Shown here piece by piece: positions 7,570-15,517 of a stretch of DNA of 64,000 nt. The DNA lies in assembly GCF_022229005.1 (NCBI RefSeq), contig NZ_JAKKFD010000016.1:1-64000 (forward strand). The letters are read 5' to 3'. The notes below the pieces were generated by a model. That model searched no databases. It worked only from the letters and a program-made list of their open reading frames with translations, and was not told where the DNA came from. This stretch comes from Micromonospora trifolii. Lineage in GTDB: Bacteria; Actinomycetota; Actinomycetes; Mycobacteriales; Micromonosporaceae. A program made the translations under genes and the position numbers. Every line of letters starts with the position of its first letter. The first letter of the stretch is position 1.

Positions 7570-8547
7570 ATGCCCGGACGTACCGTCGCCAAGCTCGCCA
7601 CCGTGAGCGCCGTCATCGCGGCCTCGGTGCTGGCCGTGGCGCCCACCGCACACGCCGATCTGGTCACCCACTGCATCGGCACCGGCGGCGCGGTGACAGT
7701 GCCCAACGATCTGCTCGTCCCCGCCGGCGAGTCCTGCGCGCTCACCGGCACCACGATCACCGGCAACGTCACCGTCGCGGCCGGCGGCAACCTGGTGGTG
7801 ACCGGTGGCCGGGTCAGCGGTGAGGTGCGCGTCGCCGCCGACGGTTACCTCGACGCGACCGAGACGACAGTCGACGGTCAGGTGGTGCTCGCGGCCGGGG
7901 GGTACGGCATCTTCCTGAAGGACGCCCGCACCGGCACCGTCACCGTACGGCCGAAGGGCTCCACGACCATCGACAGCTTCCTGTTCGCGGAGGCGTCCAC
8001 TGTCACCGGGCACGTCACCGTCGGTGCCGGCGAGGTGCGGCTCGACCGGGGCACCCAGGTGCAGCGCAACCTCAGCAGCACCGGCACCTACTACACCGAC
8101 CTGCACGACTCGTTCGTCGACGGCACGCTGTCGGTGCTCAACAGCGCCACCGGCAGCGTGGTGTGCGGCAGTGCGGTCCAGGGCCGGGCCACCTTCGCCG
8201 GCAACCTGGGCGGTGTGCAGCTCGGCCCGAACGGCGCCCTCGACAGCTGCGCCTCCGGCGGTTACTGGGGTGAGGACGTGAGCGTCACCAGCACCACCGG
8301 CGGCGTCACCGTCGACGACAACATCATCAACGGTCAGTTGGCGGTGACGTCCAACGACCCGGCCGCCCAGGTGGCCGCGAACAACCGGATCCGCGGCGGG
8401 GTCACCGGTGACCAGGCGGCCACGACCACCAACCGGTCGGCCCGGGTGGCCGGCCCGGACCGGGAGGACGCCGGTGACCAGCGGGCCGAGGTCCGCCGTA
8501 CCTCGGCGGTGCAGGAGGCCACCGAGGCGGGCGCCGCCCGGCTCTAG
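7570..8547 (+). CDS. Secreted right-handed beta-helix-like protein
   Basis: A 325-residue protein with a signal peptide ending near THAHA-D. The mature region consists of short repeated turns rich in Gly, Val and Thr (ITGNVTVAAGGNLVVTGG, VSGEVRVAADGYLDAT), typical of parallel beta-helix or polymer-forming (bactofilin-like) surface proteins. Four cysteines in the mature chain (near the start and around 200-250) may form disulfides. The last 40 residues are charged and low in complexity. ATG 7570 is preceded by AGGGAG at good spacing; ATG 7534, which overlaps the previous stop as ATGA, is an alternative giving a 12-residue longer leader. It is the last gene of the oxidase operon and ends before a strong terminator. 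No enzymatic motif was seen; a scaffold or carbohydrate-binding role is a guess. Confidence 0.75.
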   Translation: MPGRTVAKLATVSAVIAASVLAVAPTAHADLVTHCIGTGGAVTVPNDLLVPAGESCALTGTTITGNVTVAAGGNLVVTGGRVSGEVRVAADGYLDATETTVDGQVVLAAGGYGIFLKDARTGTVTVRPKGSTTIDSFLFAEASTVTGHVTVGAGEVRLDRGTQVQRNLSSTGTYYTDLHDSFVDGTLSVLNSATGSVVCGSAVQGRATFAGNLGGVQLGPNGALDSCASGGYWGEDVSVTSTTGGVTVDDNIINGQLAVTSNDPAAQVAANNRIRGGVTGDQAATTTNRSARVAGPDREDAGDQRAEVRRTSAVQEATEAGAARL

Positions 8548-8556
8548 CTGATCGAC

Positions 8557-8604
8557 GCGGCGGCGGCCGGCCACCCCCACGTTCGGGGTGACCGGCCGCC
8601 GCCG
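8557..8604. terminator. Strong GC hairpin between convergent genes
   Basis: GGCGGCGGCCGG pairs with CCGGCCGCCGCC around a loop containing a second short ACCCC/GGGGT stem. It lies 10 bases after the beta-helix gene stop and just before the stop of the convergent DUF1996 gene, so it probably terminates both. There is no clear T-run, as is usual in high-GC actinomycetes. Confidence 0.75.
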
Positions 8605-8616
8605 TCGTACCAGGCC

Positions 8617-9753
8617 CTAGAAGTTACCGGCCGAGTTGCACTTCACGCCCTGGTCGAGGCAGTTGCGCACCCGTGCGGCGAGCGCCTCGTCCTTCCACGC
8701 GTTGAAGAAGTCCGCGTGCATCGAGAACGACGTGCCGGACGCGAGGGTGATGCCGTCCGTGTTCGCGCTCAACGGGTACGAAATCACGAAGGACACCGAG
8801 GGGACGGGCACCGGGTGGCTCTTCGGGCACGCCCCGGTGTGGTCCCCGTTGGCCATGTGCGCCTTGTGGTCGGGGCTGTCCAGGTGCTTGCCGTCCCAGC
8901 AGTCCGGGAAGGTGATCTGCCGGACGATGTTCGCGGTCTTGGCACAGACCGGGAACGTCTTGTCGGCGCTGCGGCCGATCTCGCCGCCGATGCCGGCGCA
9001 CCAGAAGTGGTTGCCCTGCTTGTCGGGGGTGTCGACCTGGTTCTTGGCGTTACCGGTGATCATTCGCAGACCGAACGGGAAGGGCTGGGTCCTGCTCGGG
9101 TCCTTCAGGCGGGAACCGTAGTAGACGGTCACCTCCTTCGGGTCCACGACCTTGCCGTTCTGGTACATCGTCGGCACCCAGTAGGCGGACTGGTCATCCG
9201 GCGAGTTGCAGGTGGTCGCCTTGGACGCCCGCAGCGATTCGGCGGTCGAGTTGGCGTCGGTCGACTTGTTGCCCCAGAACGTGTGGTTGTGCGAACCGCC
9301 CACCAGTTTCGGCAGCACGATCGGGTCGTCACTGTTGTGGTGGCTGGTCGTACAGCCGACGTTGAATTCGGGCACCTTCACGGGGTTGCCGGTCACCGGC
9401 TTGGGCTTGCGCGCGAAGAACGCCTTCGTCGCGGCGGCCTGCGCGGCGGCGTCGATGGTGATCCAGCCGCCGGATGCGGTGGGCGGGGCGGCGCTGGTCG
9501 CCGGCGTTCCCGGCTTGCCCGGCGCGGACGGGGTGGCCGAGGTGCCCGGGGCGCTCGGCGTGGCCGACGGGTCGCCCGGGGCGGTGGCCGTCGGCGCCTC
9601 CGGGGCGGACGAGCCGATACCGGTGTCGCTGGATGGGCCGGACGCGCCGGGAGTGCCCGGCGCCTCCTTGCATCCGCCGGCGAGCGCCACGCTCACCAGC
9701 AGCAGGGGGGTGACGAAACGACGGTGTCGAAGGGTGGATCGGAAATCTATCAA
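8617..9753 (-). CDS. DUF1996 lipoprotein
   Basis: A 378-residue protein with a lipoprotein signal peptide (lipobox LAGGC, Cys28), then a Pro/Ser/Thr/Ala-rich linker to about residue 95, then a DUF1996 domain. Typical family strings are HNHTFWGN, FPDCWDGKHLDSPDHKAHM and a C-terminal DFFNAW. Several His/Cys pairs are conserved in these strings. DUF1996 proteins occur in fungi (often with WSC domains) and actinomycetes and have no established biochemical activity. The start codon is TTG with AAAGG upstream at slightly long spacing. The gene is monocistronic; the 231-base gap upstream has an AT-rich promoter-like patch near 9820-9850. Confidence 0.85.
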   Translation of the reverse strand: MIDFRSTLRHRRFVTPLLLVSVALAGGCKEAPGTPGASGPSSDTGIGSSAPEAPTATAPGDPSATPSAPGTSATPSAPGKPGTPATSAAPPTASGGWITIDAAAQAAATKAFFARKPKPVTGNPVKVPEFNVGCTTSHHNSDDPIVLPKLVGGSHNHTFWGNKSTDANSTAESLRASKATTCNSPDDQSAYWVPTMYQNGKVVDPKEVTVYYGSRLKDPSRTQPFPFGLRMITGNAKNQVDTPDKQGNHFWCAGIGGEIGRSADKTFPVCAKTANIVRQITFPDCWDGKHLDSPDHKAHMANGDHTGACPKSHPVPVPSVSFVISYPLSANTDGITLASGTSFSMHADFFNAWKDEALAARVRNCLDQGVKCNSAGNF

Positions 9754-9984
9754 CGGGGGCGCACCTTTCTTCCGAGCCCGAAGAATACGAGTCGGCCCCC
9801 TGCTCGTTTCCCACTGAAACGATTAATTCTCCCTTAAATAGCGCTCAGCGATTGCCTGGTCAGCTCTGCGGAGCCGCCGCGATGTCGACTCAATCTCAAT
9901 TCTTTGATCTTCCTCTAAAAACCGTAATCGACGGCTGCGGCGGCACTCTGCTTCTCTGCTGGGTCCCCGCGACCGCCGTCCTGC

Positions 9985-10521
9985 TCAACACTTGTCCCGC
10001 GCCTTGCGCAGGAAGGTCTCCCGGGACACGACAGTCGTCGAGTCGTGTCCGCGCGGCGCCAGCACCTGGTCCGGACCGATCCGTTGGAGGTCCGCGAGGG
10101 TGAAGTCCACCGGGATGGCGTGACGGCGGCTCGACCCGGTGACGGTGTAGGAGACTCCGGGTCGAAGTTCGGTGAGCAACTCGACGTCCACCTCGACGCC
10201 AGGCTCGGGCCCGGGGAAGTCGACCGGCTCGTCGACCTCCCAGCCCTCCGGCGGCTGACCCAGCAGGGTGACCTCCACGACCTCGCTCGCGGGCGGGCCG
10301 TCGACTCTCCACCTGTACAGGGACCGTTTGCCCGGTTCACCCTGATGGCCGTTCTCGTACACCCGGATATCGGCGTCATAGCCGTCGCAGGTGACCAGTA
10401 CGCCGACCGGCCGGCCGTCCTGAACGGCGAGGGCGACGATCGGCTCATCCGGTGGGGTGCAGGCGGTCAGGAGGAGGAGGGGCAGCGGGAGCAGAATCCA
10501 CTGACGTCGTCTTCTGCGCAT
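9985..10521 (-). CDS. Small lipoprotein of unknown function
   Basis: A 178-residue protein starting MRRRRRQWILLPLPLLLLTAC, a compact lipoprotein signal with lipobox LTAC. The mature part is acidic with alternating hydrophobic residues, suggesting a beta-rich domain, and ends DKC. No family was recognised. ATG 10521 is preferred to ATG 10533 because it gives the standard arginine-start leader. It is divergent from the L,D-transpeptidase gene, with about 200 bases between them that contain no other recognisable feature. Confidence 0.7.
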   Translation of the reverse strand: MRRRRRQWILLPLPLLLLTACTPPDEPIVALAVQDGRPVGVLVTCDGYDADIRVYENGHQGEPGKRSLYRWRVDGPPASEVVEVTLLGQPPEGWEVDEPVDFPGPEPGVEVDVELLTELRPGVSYTVTGSSRRHAIPVDFTLADLQRIGPDQVLAPRGHDSTTVVSRETFLRKARDKC

Positions 10522-10717
10522 GTCGGCCAGCATTCCACGGCGGCATCACGCTTCGATGCCCCGAGGATCACGAAAGGGAAGCGCAACGGACGGACCCGGA
10601 CCGCGTGCCGTGCCGAACGTTCCCACCTTCGTTGCGTGATTTCCGGAAACAGCACAGGGCACCGTCGGCGCGGAGAGAATTGCCGCCACGGAGCACACGG
10701 AAGCCGGGGGACGTTCG

Positions 10718-11986
10718 ATGGGGTTACGAAGGCGCATGGCGCTCGTGGCGGTGACCGTCGCGGCGACACCGCTGGTCCTCGGTGGGTGCACCACCGAGCG
10801 GAAGCCCGCCGCACGCCCCGCCGAGCGGGTGGTGCCATCACCCGAACTGACCCTCACGCCGGCCGACCTGTCCCGGAACGTGCCGCTCAGCGCCGAGGTG
10901 GTTCCGCTCGTCACGGGCGGGAAGATCACCGCCGTGCGCATCGTCGACGACGCGGGCACGCTGGTCCGGGCGGAGCCACGCGAGGACGGCTCGGCCTGGG
11001 TGCCGACCGCTCCGCTGCGGCCGCAGCGCACCTACACCGCGGCGGTGACCGCCACCGCCGACTCCGGGCGGACCACCACCCGCACCACCACCTTCACCAC
11101 CGCGGCGGCGGCGACGAAGCCGCAGGTGACCAGCACCCTCTACTTCGCCGACAAGCAGACGTACGGCACTGCCATGCCGGTGACCATCGGCTTCGATCCG
11201 CCCGTTGCCAGGGCGGCCCGCGCCGACGTGCAGCGTCGGTTGTTCGTCACCACGAAGCCAGCCCAGCCGGGTGCCTGGTCCTGGGTGGACGACGGCAGCC
11301 AGGTCTTCTACCGGGCCCCCGACTTCTGGCGGCCGGGCACGACCATCAGTGTCCGGGCCGGCCTGGAGGGCCTGCCGATCGGCAAGAACCATGTCGGTGA
11401 CGCCGACCGCACCGCGACGTCCCGGATCGGACGGCAGGTGGCGCTCGAAGTCGACAACGCCACCAAGCAGATGCGGGTACTGCGGGACGGCAAGCTGATC
11501 CGCAAGATCCCGGTCAGCCTGGGCAAGCGCAGCACCCCCACGTCCAGCGGCAAGATGGTGATCATGGAGAAGCACCAGTACACCACGTTCGACACGCGCG
11601 GCGAGCCGAACGGCGGCTACGTGGTGAACGTCGAGGACGCGCAACGGCTCACCTGGGGCGGCGAGTTCATCCACGGGGCGCCCTGGTCGGTGTCGGATCA
11701 GGGACACCGCAACGTCTCGCACGGTTGCACGAACATCTCGGCGGCCAACGCCGACTGGCTGATGGGCGTCACCCAGGTAGGTGATCTGGTCACCTTCACC
11801 GGCACCGAGGTCCGGCTCCAGTCGGGCAACGGCTGGACGGCCTGGAACACCAGTTGGGGTCAGTTCGTCAAGGGCAGCGCGCTGCCCGTACCCGCGGATC
11901 TGCGCCCGGCCCCGGCGTCGGCGCCACCCGCGCGTGCGGTTGCCGGCGGCGTGCCGACGCCGGAGCCGGCCGCCTCCGGAGGCTGA
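10718..11986 (+). CDS. L,D-transpeptidase lipoprotein (Ig-like plus YkuD)
   Basis: A 422-residue cell-envelope enzyme expected to make 3-3 (meso-DAP to meso-DAP) peptidoglycan cross-links. It has a lipobox (LGGC, Cys24), two bacterial Ig-like domains (about 40-130 and 135-235) and a YkuD catalytic domain (about 240-365). The active-site motif HRNVSHGCTNIS (330-341) places the nucleophile at Cys337, with His319 of FIHG also present. The C-terminal WNTSWGQF extension and the Pro/Ala-rich tail match LdtMt-type actinobacterial enzymes. The start follows GGGGGAC. This architecture is typical of class-2 actinobacterial L,D-transpeptidases, which are carbapenem-sensitive in known members. Confidence 0.95.
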   Translation: MGLRRRMALVAVTVAATPLVLGGCTTERKPAARPAERVVPSPELTLTPADLSRNVPLSAEVVPLVTGGKITAVRIVDDAGTLVRAEPREDGSAWVPTAPLRPQRTYTAAVTATADSGRTTTRTTTFTTAAAATKPQVTSTLYFADKQTYGTAMPVTIGFDPPVARAARADVQRRLFVTTKPAQPGAWSWVDDGSQVFYRAPDFWRPGTTISVRAGLEGLPIGKNHVGDADRTATSRIGRQVALEVDNATKQMRVLRDGKLIRKIPVSLGKRSTPTSSGKMVIMEKHQYTTFDTRGEPNGGYVVNVEDAQRLTWGGEFIHGAPWSVSDQGHRNVSHGCTNISAANADWLMGVTQVGDLVTFTGTEVRLQSGNGWTAWNTSWGQFVKGSALPVPADLRPAPASAPPARAVAGGVPTPEPAASGG

Positions 11987-12043
11987 ACCACCGACTGCCC
12001 GGCAGGCTCTCGCCCCTTGCCCGGCGGCCCTACCCTCCGGGCC

Positions 12044-12496
12044 ATGACGTACGAGCCGATGATGGTTCCCGCCCCGAGGCCCAACCGGACACTTCGTACG
12101 GTCCTGATCGTCGTCGGCGCCCTCCTGGCGTTGTGCTGCGTGGTGGGCACCTGCGTCGGCCTCTGGCTCTACCGCTCGGTCAAGGACACCGTCGAACCGG
12201 CCCGGATGGCCGCGACGGCGTACCTCGACGACGTGCAGGCCGGCAACTACGCGGGCGCGTACGGGCGGCTGTGCGACCGGGTGCGCGACACCATGCCGCA
12301 GGAGGACTTCGCCCGGATCCAGAGCGCGCAGTTGAAGATCAGCAGTTACGAGATCACCGGCGTCAACGTCAACAGCTACAACGGGCGGGTCACCGGGACT
12401 GTCCAGGTCGAGATTGTCCAGGCGGCCACCGGTGCGAAATTCACCCAGGGGGTGGCGCTGGTCAAGGAGGACGGTGACTGGCGCGTCTGCCAGTGA
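12044..12496 (+). CDS. Single-pass membrane protein with NTF2/DUF4878-like domain
   Basis: A 150-residue protein with a short proline-rich cytoplasmic N-terminus, one transmembrane segment (about 19-46, LIVVGALLALCCVVGTCVGLW) and an extracytoplasmic alpha+beta domain (about 55-150) containing AYLDDVQAGNYAGAYGRLC and a C-terminal EDGDWRVC. The pattern fits small NTF2-fold or DUF4878-like domains common next to envelope genes. It lies 57 bases after the L,D-transpeptidase and could be cotranscribed. The function is unknown. A small GTGCCG/CGGCAC hairpin follows at 12503-12517. Confidence 0.8.
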   Translation: MTYEPMMVPAPRPNRTLRTVLIVVGALLALCCVVGTCVGLWLYRSVKDTVEPARMAATAYLDDVQAGNYAGAYGRLCDRVRDTMPQEDFARIQSAQLKISSYEITGVNVNSYNGRVTGTVQVEIVQAATGAKFTQGVALVKEDGDWRVCQ

Positions 12497-12625
12497 GTCA
12501 CAGTGCCGTCGCGGCACGGAGGTCGCCCCGGTCGTCGGTCTCCGGCCGATGAGTTACGGTAAAACCTGACGTTCACGTGAGGGAAAAGGCTGTGTGGCTG
12601 GCGTCACCGGCCGGGGGAGGGGTCC

Positions 12626-13009
12626 ATGCGGATCGGGGAACTCGCCACGAAGGCCGGAGTGTCGGTACGAGCCCTGCGCTACTACGAGGAGCAGGGCCTC
12701 CTGACTGCCGCACGAAGCAGTGGCGGCCAGCGCCACTATCTCGACGACGCGGTCGACCGGGTGTATCTGATCCAGATGCTGTATGCCGCCGGCCTGTCCA
12801 GCCGAACCATCCTGGATCTGCTGCCCTGCGTCGACGCGAAGGTCAACACACCGCAGTCGCGGGCCATGCTCCGCGCCGAACGCGACCGCATCGATCGGCA
12901 GATCACCCAACTCCGGCAGGCACGCAAGCGGCTCGACGAGGTGATCGCGCTCAGCGAGAGCCCGGCCAGCGGCTGCACCCGAGCGGACACCGACGCCGCT
13001 GTGGCGTAG
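12626..13009 (+). CDS. MerR-family transcriptional regulator
   Basis: A 127-residue regulator. The N-terminal winged helix-turn-helix is unmistakable (MRIGELATKAGVSVRALRYY, then EEQGLL), followed by a dimerisation helix rich in Arg/Leu (about 75-115). There is only one Cys in the C-terminal segment besides Cys69, so the metal-binding pattern of CueR/ZntR is absent. A redox or small-molecule sensor is more likely. ATG 12626 follows GGGGGAGGGG. No divergent target gene is adjacent; the target could be its own promoter (12520-12625). A GCGAC...GTCGC hairpin follows the stop. Confidence 0.93.
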   Translation: MRIGELATKAGVSVRALRYYEEQGLLTAARSSGGQRHYLDDAVDRVYLIQMLYAAGLSSRTILDLLPCVDAKVNTPQSRAMLRAERDRIDRQITQLRQARKRLDEVIALSESPASGCTRADTDAAVA

Positions 13010-13012
13010 CGA

Positions 13013-13031
13013 CGCGGCTAGTAGCCGTCGC
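13013..13031. terminator. Small hairpin after the MerR gene
   Basis: GCGAC-G-CGGCTA pairs imperfectly with TAGCCGTCGC directly after the merR-type stop and before the stop of the convergent ROK gene. It is a plausible short bidirectional terminator with a single-base bulge. Confidence 0.4.
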
Positions 13032-13087
13032 CGGCTTCCGAGCTCGCGGCGATCGGTGGCGGCTGCGCAGGGCGGCGCTCGGGCTGC

Positions 13088-14197
13088 TCAGCTGCCGACG
13101 ATCAAGGAATGAGCCAGCTCCGGGATGCCGTAGTGCTGGTCGAGGACCTGCATGGCGGCGCCCGCGGCGATCACGTCCGCGCCGAGACTGGACAGAGCCA
13201 CAGTGGTGCTGAGCCAGGCCGCGCGCCGGGCGTCCGCCCCGACGGCCTCGGTGACCGCCGCGAGATAGGTCTGCGGGTGCCGGAGGAGGTCCGCGCCCGC
13301 CAGCACCACGTGCGCGAGGTCGAGGGTCTGGAGCAGGTTGACGACGCCGACGGCCAGCACGCGGGCGGCGTGCGCGATGTCTCCGGCCTCGGCTGCGCGG
13401 TGGTGCACGATCTCCAGGCAGCCGTGCCGACCGCAGACACAGCGCGGCCCGGTCAGGTCGACGACCGTGTGGCCGAACTCGCCCGCGTTGGTGTGCGCCC
13501 CCCGGTGGGCAGCGCCACCCAGCCAGAAGCCGCCGCCGATGCCGGACTCGACCATGATGAGGGCCGCGTCGCCGAACGTCGCGCCGTGCCGCCAGGCCTC
13601 CGCGGTGATCCCCGCGGTGACGTCCTTGTCCAGGTGGACGGGGAGGCCGAGGTGTTTCTCCGCGATCTCGCGCAGCGGTACGTCGTGCCAGTGCCGCAGG
13701 CCGTGGGCGTCCCGAACCAGACCGTTGGCGTGGTCGAGTGGGCCGATCATGCCGATGCCCAGCCCGGTGAGCCGGCTCCGCAGGTCGCCGATGCCGGCCA
13801 TCGTGTCGATGCCGACGCTCAGGGCGTCGAGGAGCTGCTCCGGGGTGAAGTCGCGGGGCAGCGGGCTGACCGCCGAGTGGTGCACGGTGCCGGCCAGGTC
13901 GACCAGGACGAGCCGCAGCGTGCGTCGGGCCACGTGGGCGCCGATCGCGTACCGGCTGTCCGGAACGAGTTCGTAGACGATCGCGGGCTTCCCGATGCCC
14001 GGACGCCGGACGCCGGCGGGGCGGATCAGGCCGTCGGCGGCCAGCCGGGCGATGACCTTGGAGACCGCCTGGGGTGTCAGACCGGTGGCCTCGACCACCG
14101 TCGAGCGCTCGAACGTGCGGGCCGTGCGCCCCACCGCCATGACCAGGGCCTGGTTGTATCCGCGGAGGAAGGTGACGTCGGCAGTGACGCGAGTCAT
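13088..14197 (-). CDS. ROK-family transcriptional regulator
   Basis: A 369-residue repressor/activator of the NagC/Mlc/XylR class. It has an N-terminal winged HTH (about 18-65, STVVEATGLTPQAVSKVIARL), then a ROK sugar-kinase-like domain with EFGH and the zinc motif CVCGRHGCLE. The sugar-site residues NAGEFGH are kept, so a sugar or phosphosugar ligand is likely. It is transcribed divergently from an MFS exporter with only 41 bases between starts, which hold a palindrome, so it probably controls both. The ligand is not predictable from sequence. Confidence 0.93.
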   Translation of the reverse strand: MTRVTADVTFLRGYNQALVMAVGRTARTFERSTVVEATGLTPQAVSKVIARLAADGLIRPAGVRRPGIGKPAIVYELVPDSRYAIGAHVARRTLRLVLVDLAGTVHHSAVSPLPRDFTPEQLLDALSVGIDTMAGIGDLRSRLTGLGIGMIGPLDHANGLVRDAHGLRHWHDVPLREIAEKHLGLPVHLDKDVTAGITAEAWRHGATFGDAALIMVESGIGGGFWLGGAAHRGAHTNAGEFGHTVVDLTGPRCVCGRHGCLEIVHHRAAEAGDIAHAARVLAVGVVNLLQTLDLAHVVLAGADLLRHPQTYLAAVTEAVGADARRAAWLSTTVALSSLGADVIAAGAAMQVLDQHYGIPELAHSLIVGS

Positions 14198-14213
14198 CTC
14201 ACCACCCTATTAC

Positions 14214-14226
14214 GCAACGCTGTTGC
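14214..14226. promoter_or_regulatory. Palindromic operator GCAAC-GCT-GTTGC between ROK and MFS genes
   Basis: Perfect five-base arms with a three-base spacer lie in the 41-base divergent gap, followed by an A/T run (AAATTTTTT). Its position between the divergent starts makes it the likely binding site of the adjacent ROK regulator. Confidence 0.6.
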
Positions 14227-14238
14227 TAAATTTTTTCG

Positions 14239-15459
14239 GTGATCGAGTTGAGTAGAGGTCGACGGTTGGCGGCACTGGCCGCTCTGGCACTGGGCGGCGT
14301 CGCGGTCGGCCTGACCGAGTTCGTGGCGATGGGGCTGCTGCCCGACATCGCCCGCGGTCTGCTCCCGAACGAGTACGCGCAGTCGTCGTCGGACGCTGTC
14401 GCCCGGGCCGGCTGGACGATCACCGCGTACGCGCTCGGCGTGGTCGTCGGGGCACCCCTGATCGCCGCGTTGAGTGCGCGCCTGCCCCGCAAGAAGCTCG
14501 TCCTCGGGCTGCTCGTGCTGTTCGCCGTCGGCACTGTCGCGTCCGCGCTCGCCCCCACCTTCGACCTGGTGCTGGTGGCCCGGTTCGCGGCGGCGCTGCC
14601 GCACGGCGCGTACTTCGGCGCGGCCGGTCTGCTCGCGGCGACCCTGATGGGCCCCGGCAACGAGGCCCGTGGGTTCGCCACAGTCATCGGCGGTCTGACA
14701 GTGAGCAACCTCGTTGGCGTACCCCTCATCACCCGGCTCGGGCAGGCGGCCGACTGGCGGGTCGCCTACCTGGTCATCGCCGGCTTCTTCGTCCTCACCC
14801 TGCTGGCGGTGCTGGCGGTCGTACCGGAGGTCGCCGCGGCGGTCGACGGCTCGCCGGCCGCCGAGTTGCGGGCGCTGCGGACCTCGCAGGTCTGGCTGGT
14901 CGCCGCGACCGGCGCTGTCGGATTCGCCGGCTTCTTCGCGGTGAACACCTACATCGCGCCGGTCACCACCGATGTCACCGGCCTCTCCGCCGCGACGGTG
15001 CCGTGGACGTTGGTCGCTGTGGGTCTCGGGATGACCGTCGGCAACGCCCTGGGTGGCTGGCTGGCGGACCGCGACCTCCAGCGGAGCATGGTCATCGGCT
15101 TCGTGGCGATGATCGTGAGCATCGCCGTGTTCAGCCTCGTGGCGTCGACCCGCGTCGGCCTGTTCGTGGGCGCGTTCCTGGTCGGTGCGACAAGCCTCTA
15201 TCTCGGTCCGGTCCTACAGGCGCGCCTGATCACCGTCGCCCCGGGAGCGCAACTGATGGGCGCGGCGGTCAACCAGTCGGCCATGAACATCGCGAACAGC
15301 CTGGGCGCCGCGCTGGGCAGCGTCGCCATCGCCGCCGGATTCGGTTACCTCGCGCCGGCCCGGGTGGGCGTCGTCCTGGCGGTCGTCGGGTTGATCCTGG
15401 GGCTGGTCAGCTTCGCCGTCGGGCGACGGGTGCGCGACCGGGTCCCGGCCACCGTCTGA
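14239..15459 (+). CDS. MFS transporter, AraJ/DHA1 exporter-like
   Basis: A 406-residue protein with 12 hydrophobic segments, consistent with a major-facilitator drug or sugar exporter. Family features include GLTEFVAMGLLPDIA in TM1, the loop 2-3 motif (ALSARLPRKKLVLG) and the TM5 motif C-like region GFATVIGGLTVSNLVGVPL, which marks drug:H+ antiporter-1 and AraJ-type exporters. The start is GTG 14239; TTG 14251 is possible. It is divergent from and probably regulated by the ROK protein. The substrate is unknown. Confidence 0.9.
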   Translation: MIELSRGRRLAALAALALGGVAVGLTEFVAMGLLPDIARGLLPNEYAQSSSDAVARAGWTITAYALGVVVGAPLIAALSARLPRKKLVLGLLVLFAVGTVASALAPTFDLVLVARFAAALPHGAYFGAAGLLAATLMGPGNEARGFATVIGGLTVSNLVGVPLITRLGQAADWRVAYLVIAGFFVLTLLAVLAVVPEVAAAVDGSPAAELRALRTSQVWLVAATGAVGFAGFFAVNTYIAPVTTDVTGLSAATVPWTLVAVGLGMTVGNALGGWLADRDLQRSMVIGFVAMIVSIAVFSLVASTRVGLFVGAFLVGATSLYLGPVLQARLITVAPGAQLMGAAVNQSAMNIANSLGAALGSVAIAAGFGYLAPARVGVVLAVVGLILGLVSFAVGRRVRDRVPATV

Positions 15460-15473
15460 ACGAGTGCGCGCGG

Positions 15474-15509
15474 GGCCCGGCCACCGTCTCGACCTGAGGT
15501 GGCCGGGCC
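15474..15509. terminator. 12-bp perfect hairpin terminator
   Basis: GGCCCGGCCACC (15474-15485) pairs perfectly with GGTGGCCGGGCC (15498-15509) between the convergent MFS and lipase genes. It probably serves both. Confidence 0.8.
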
Positions 15510-15517
15510 GTCCGCGA

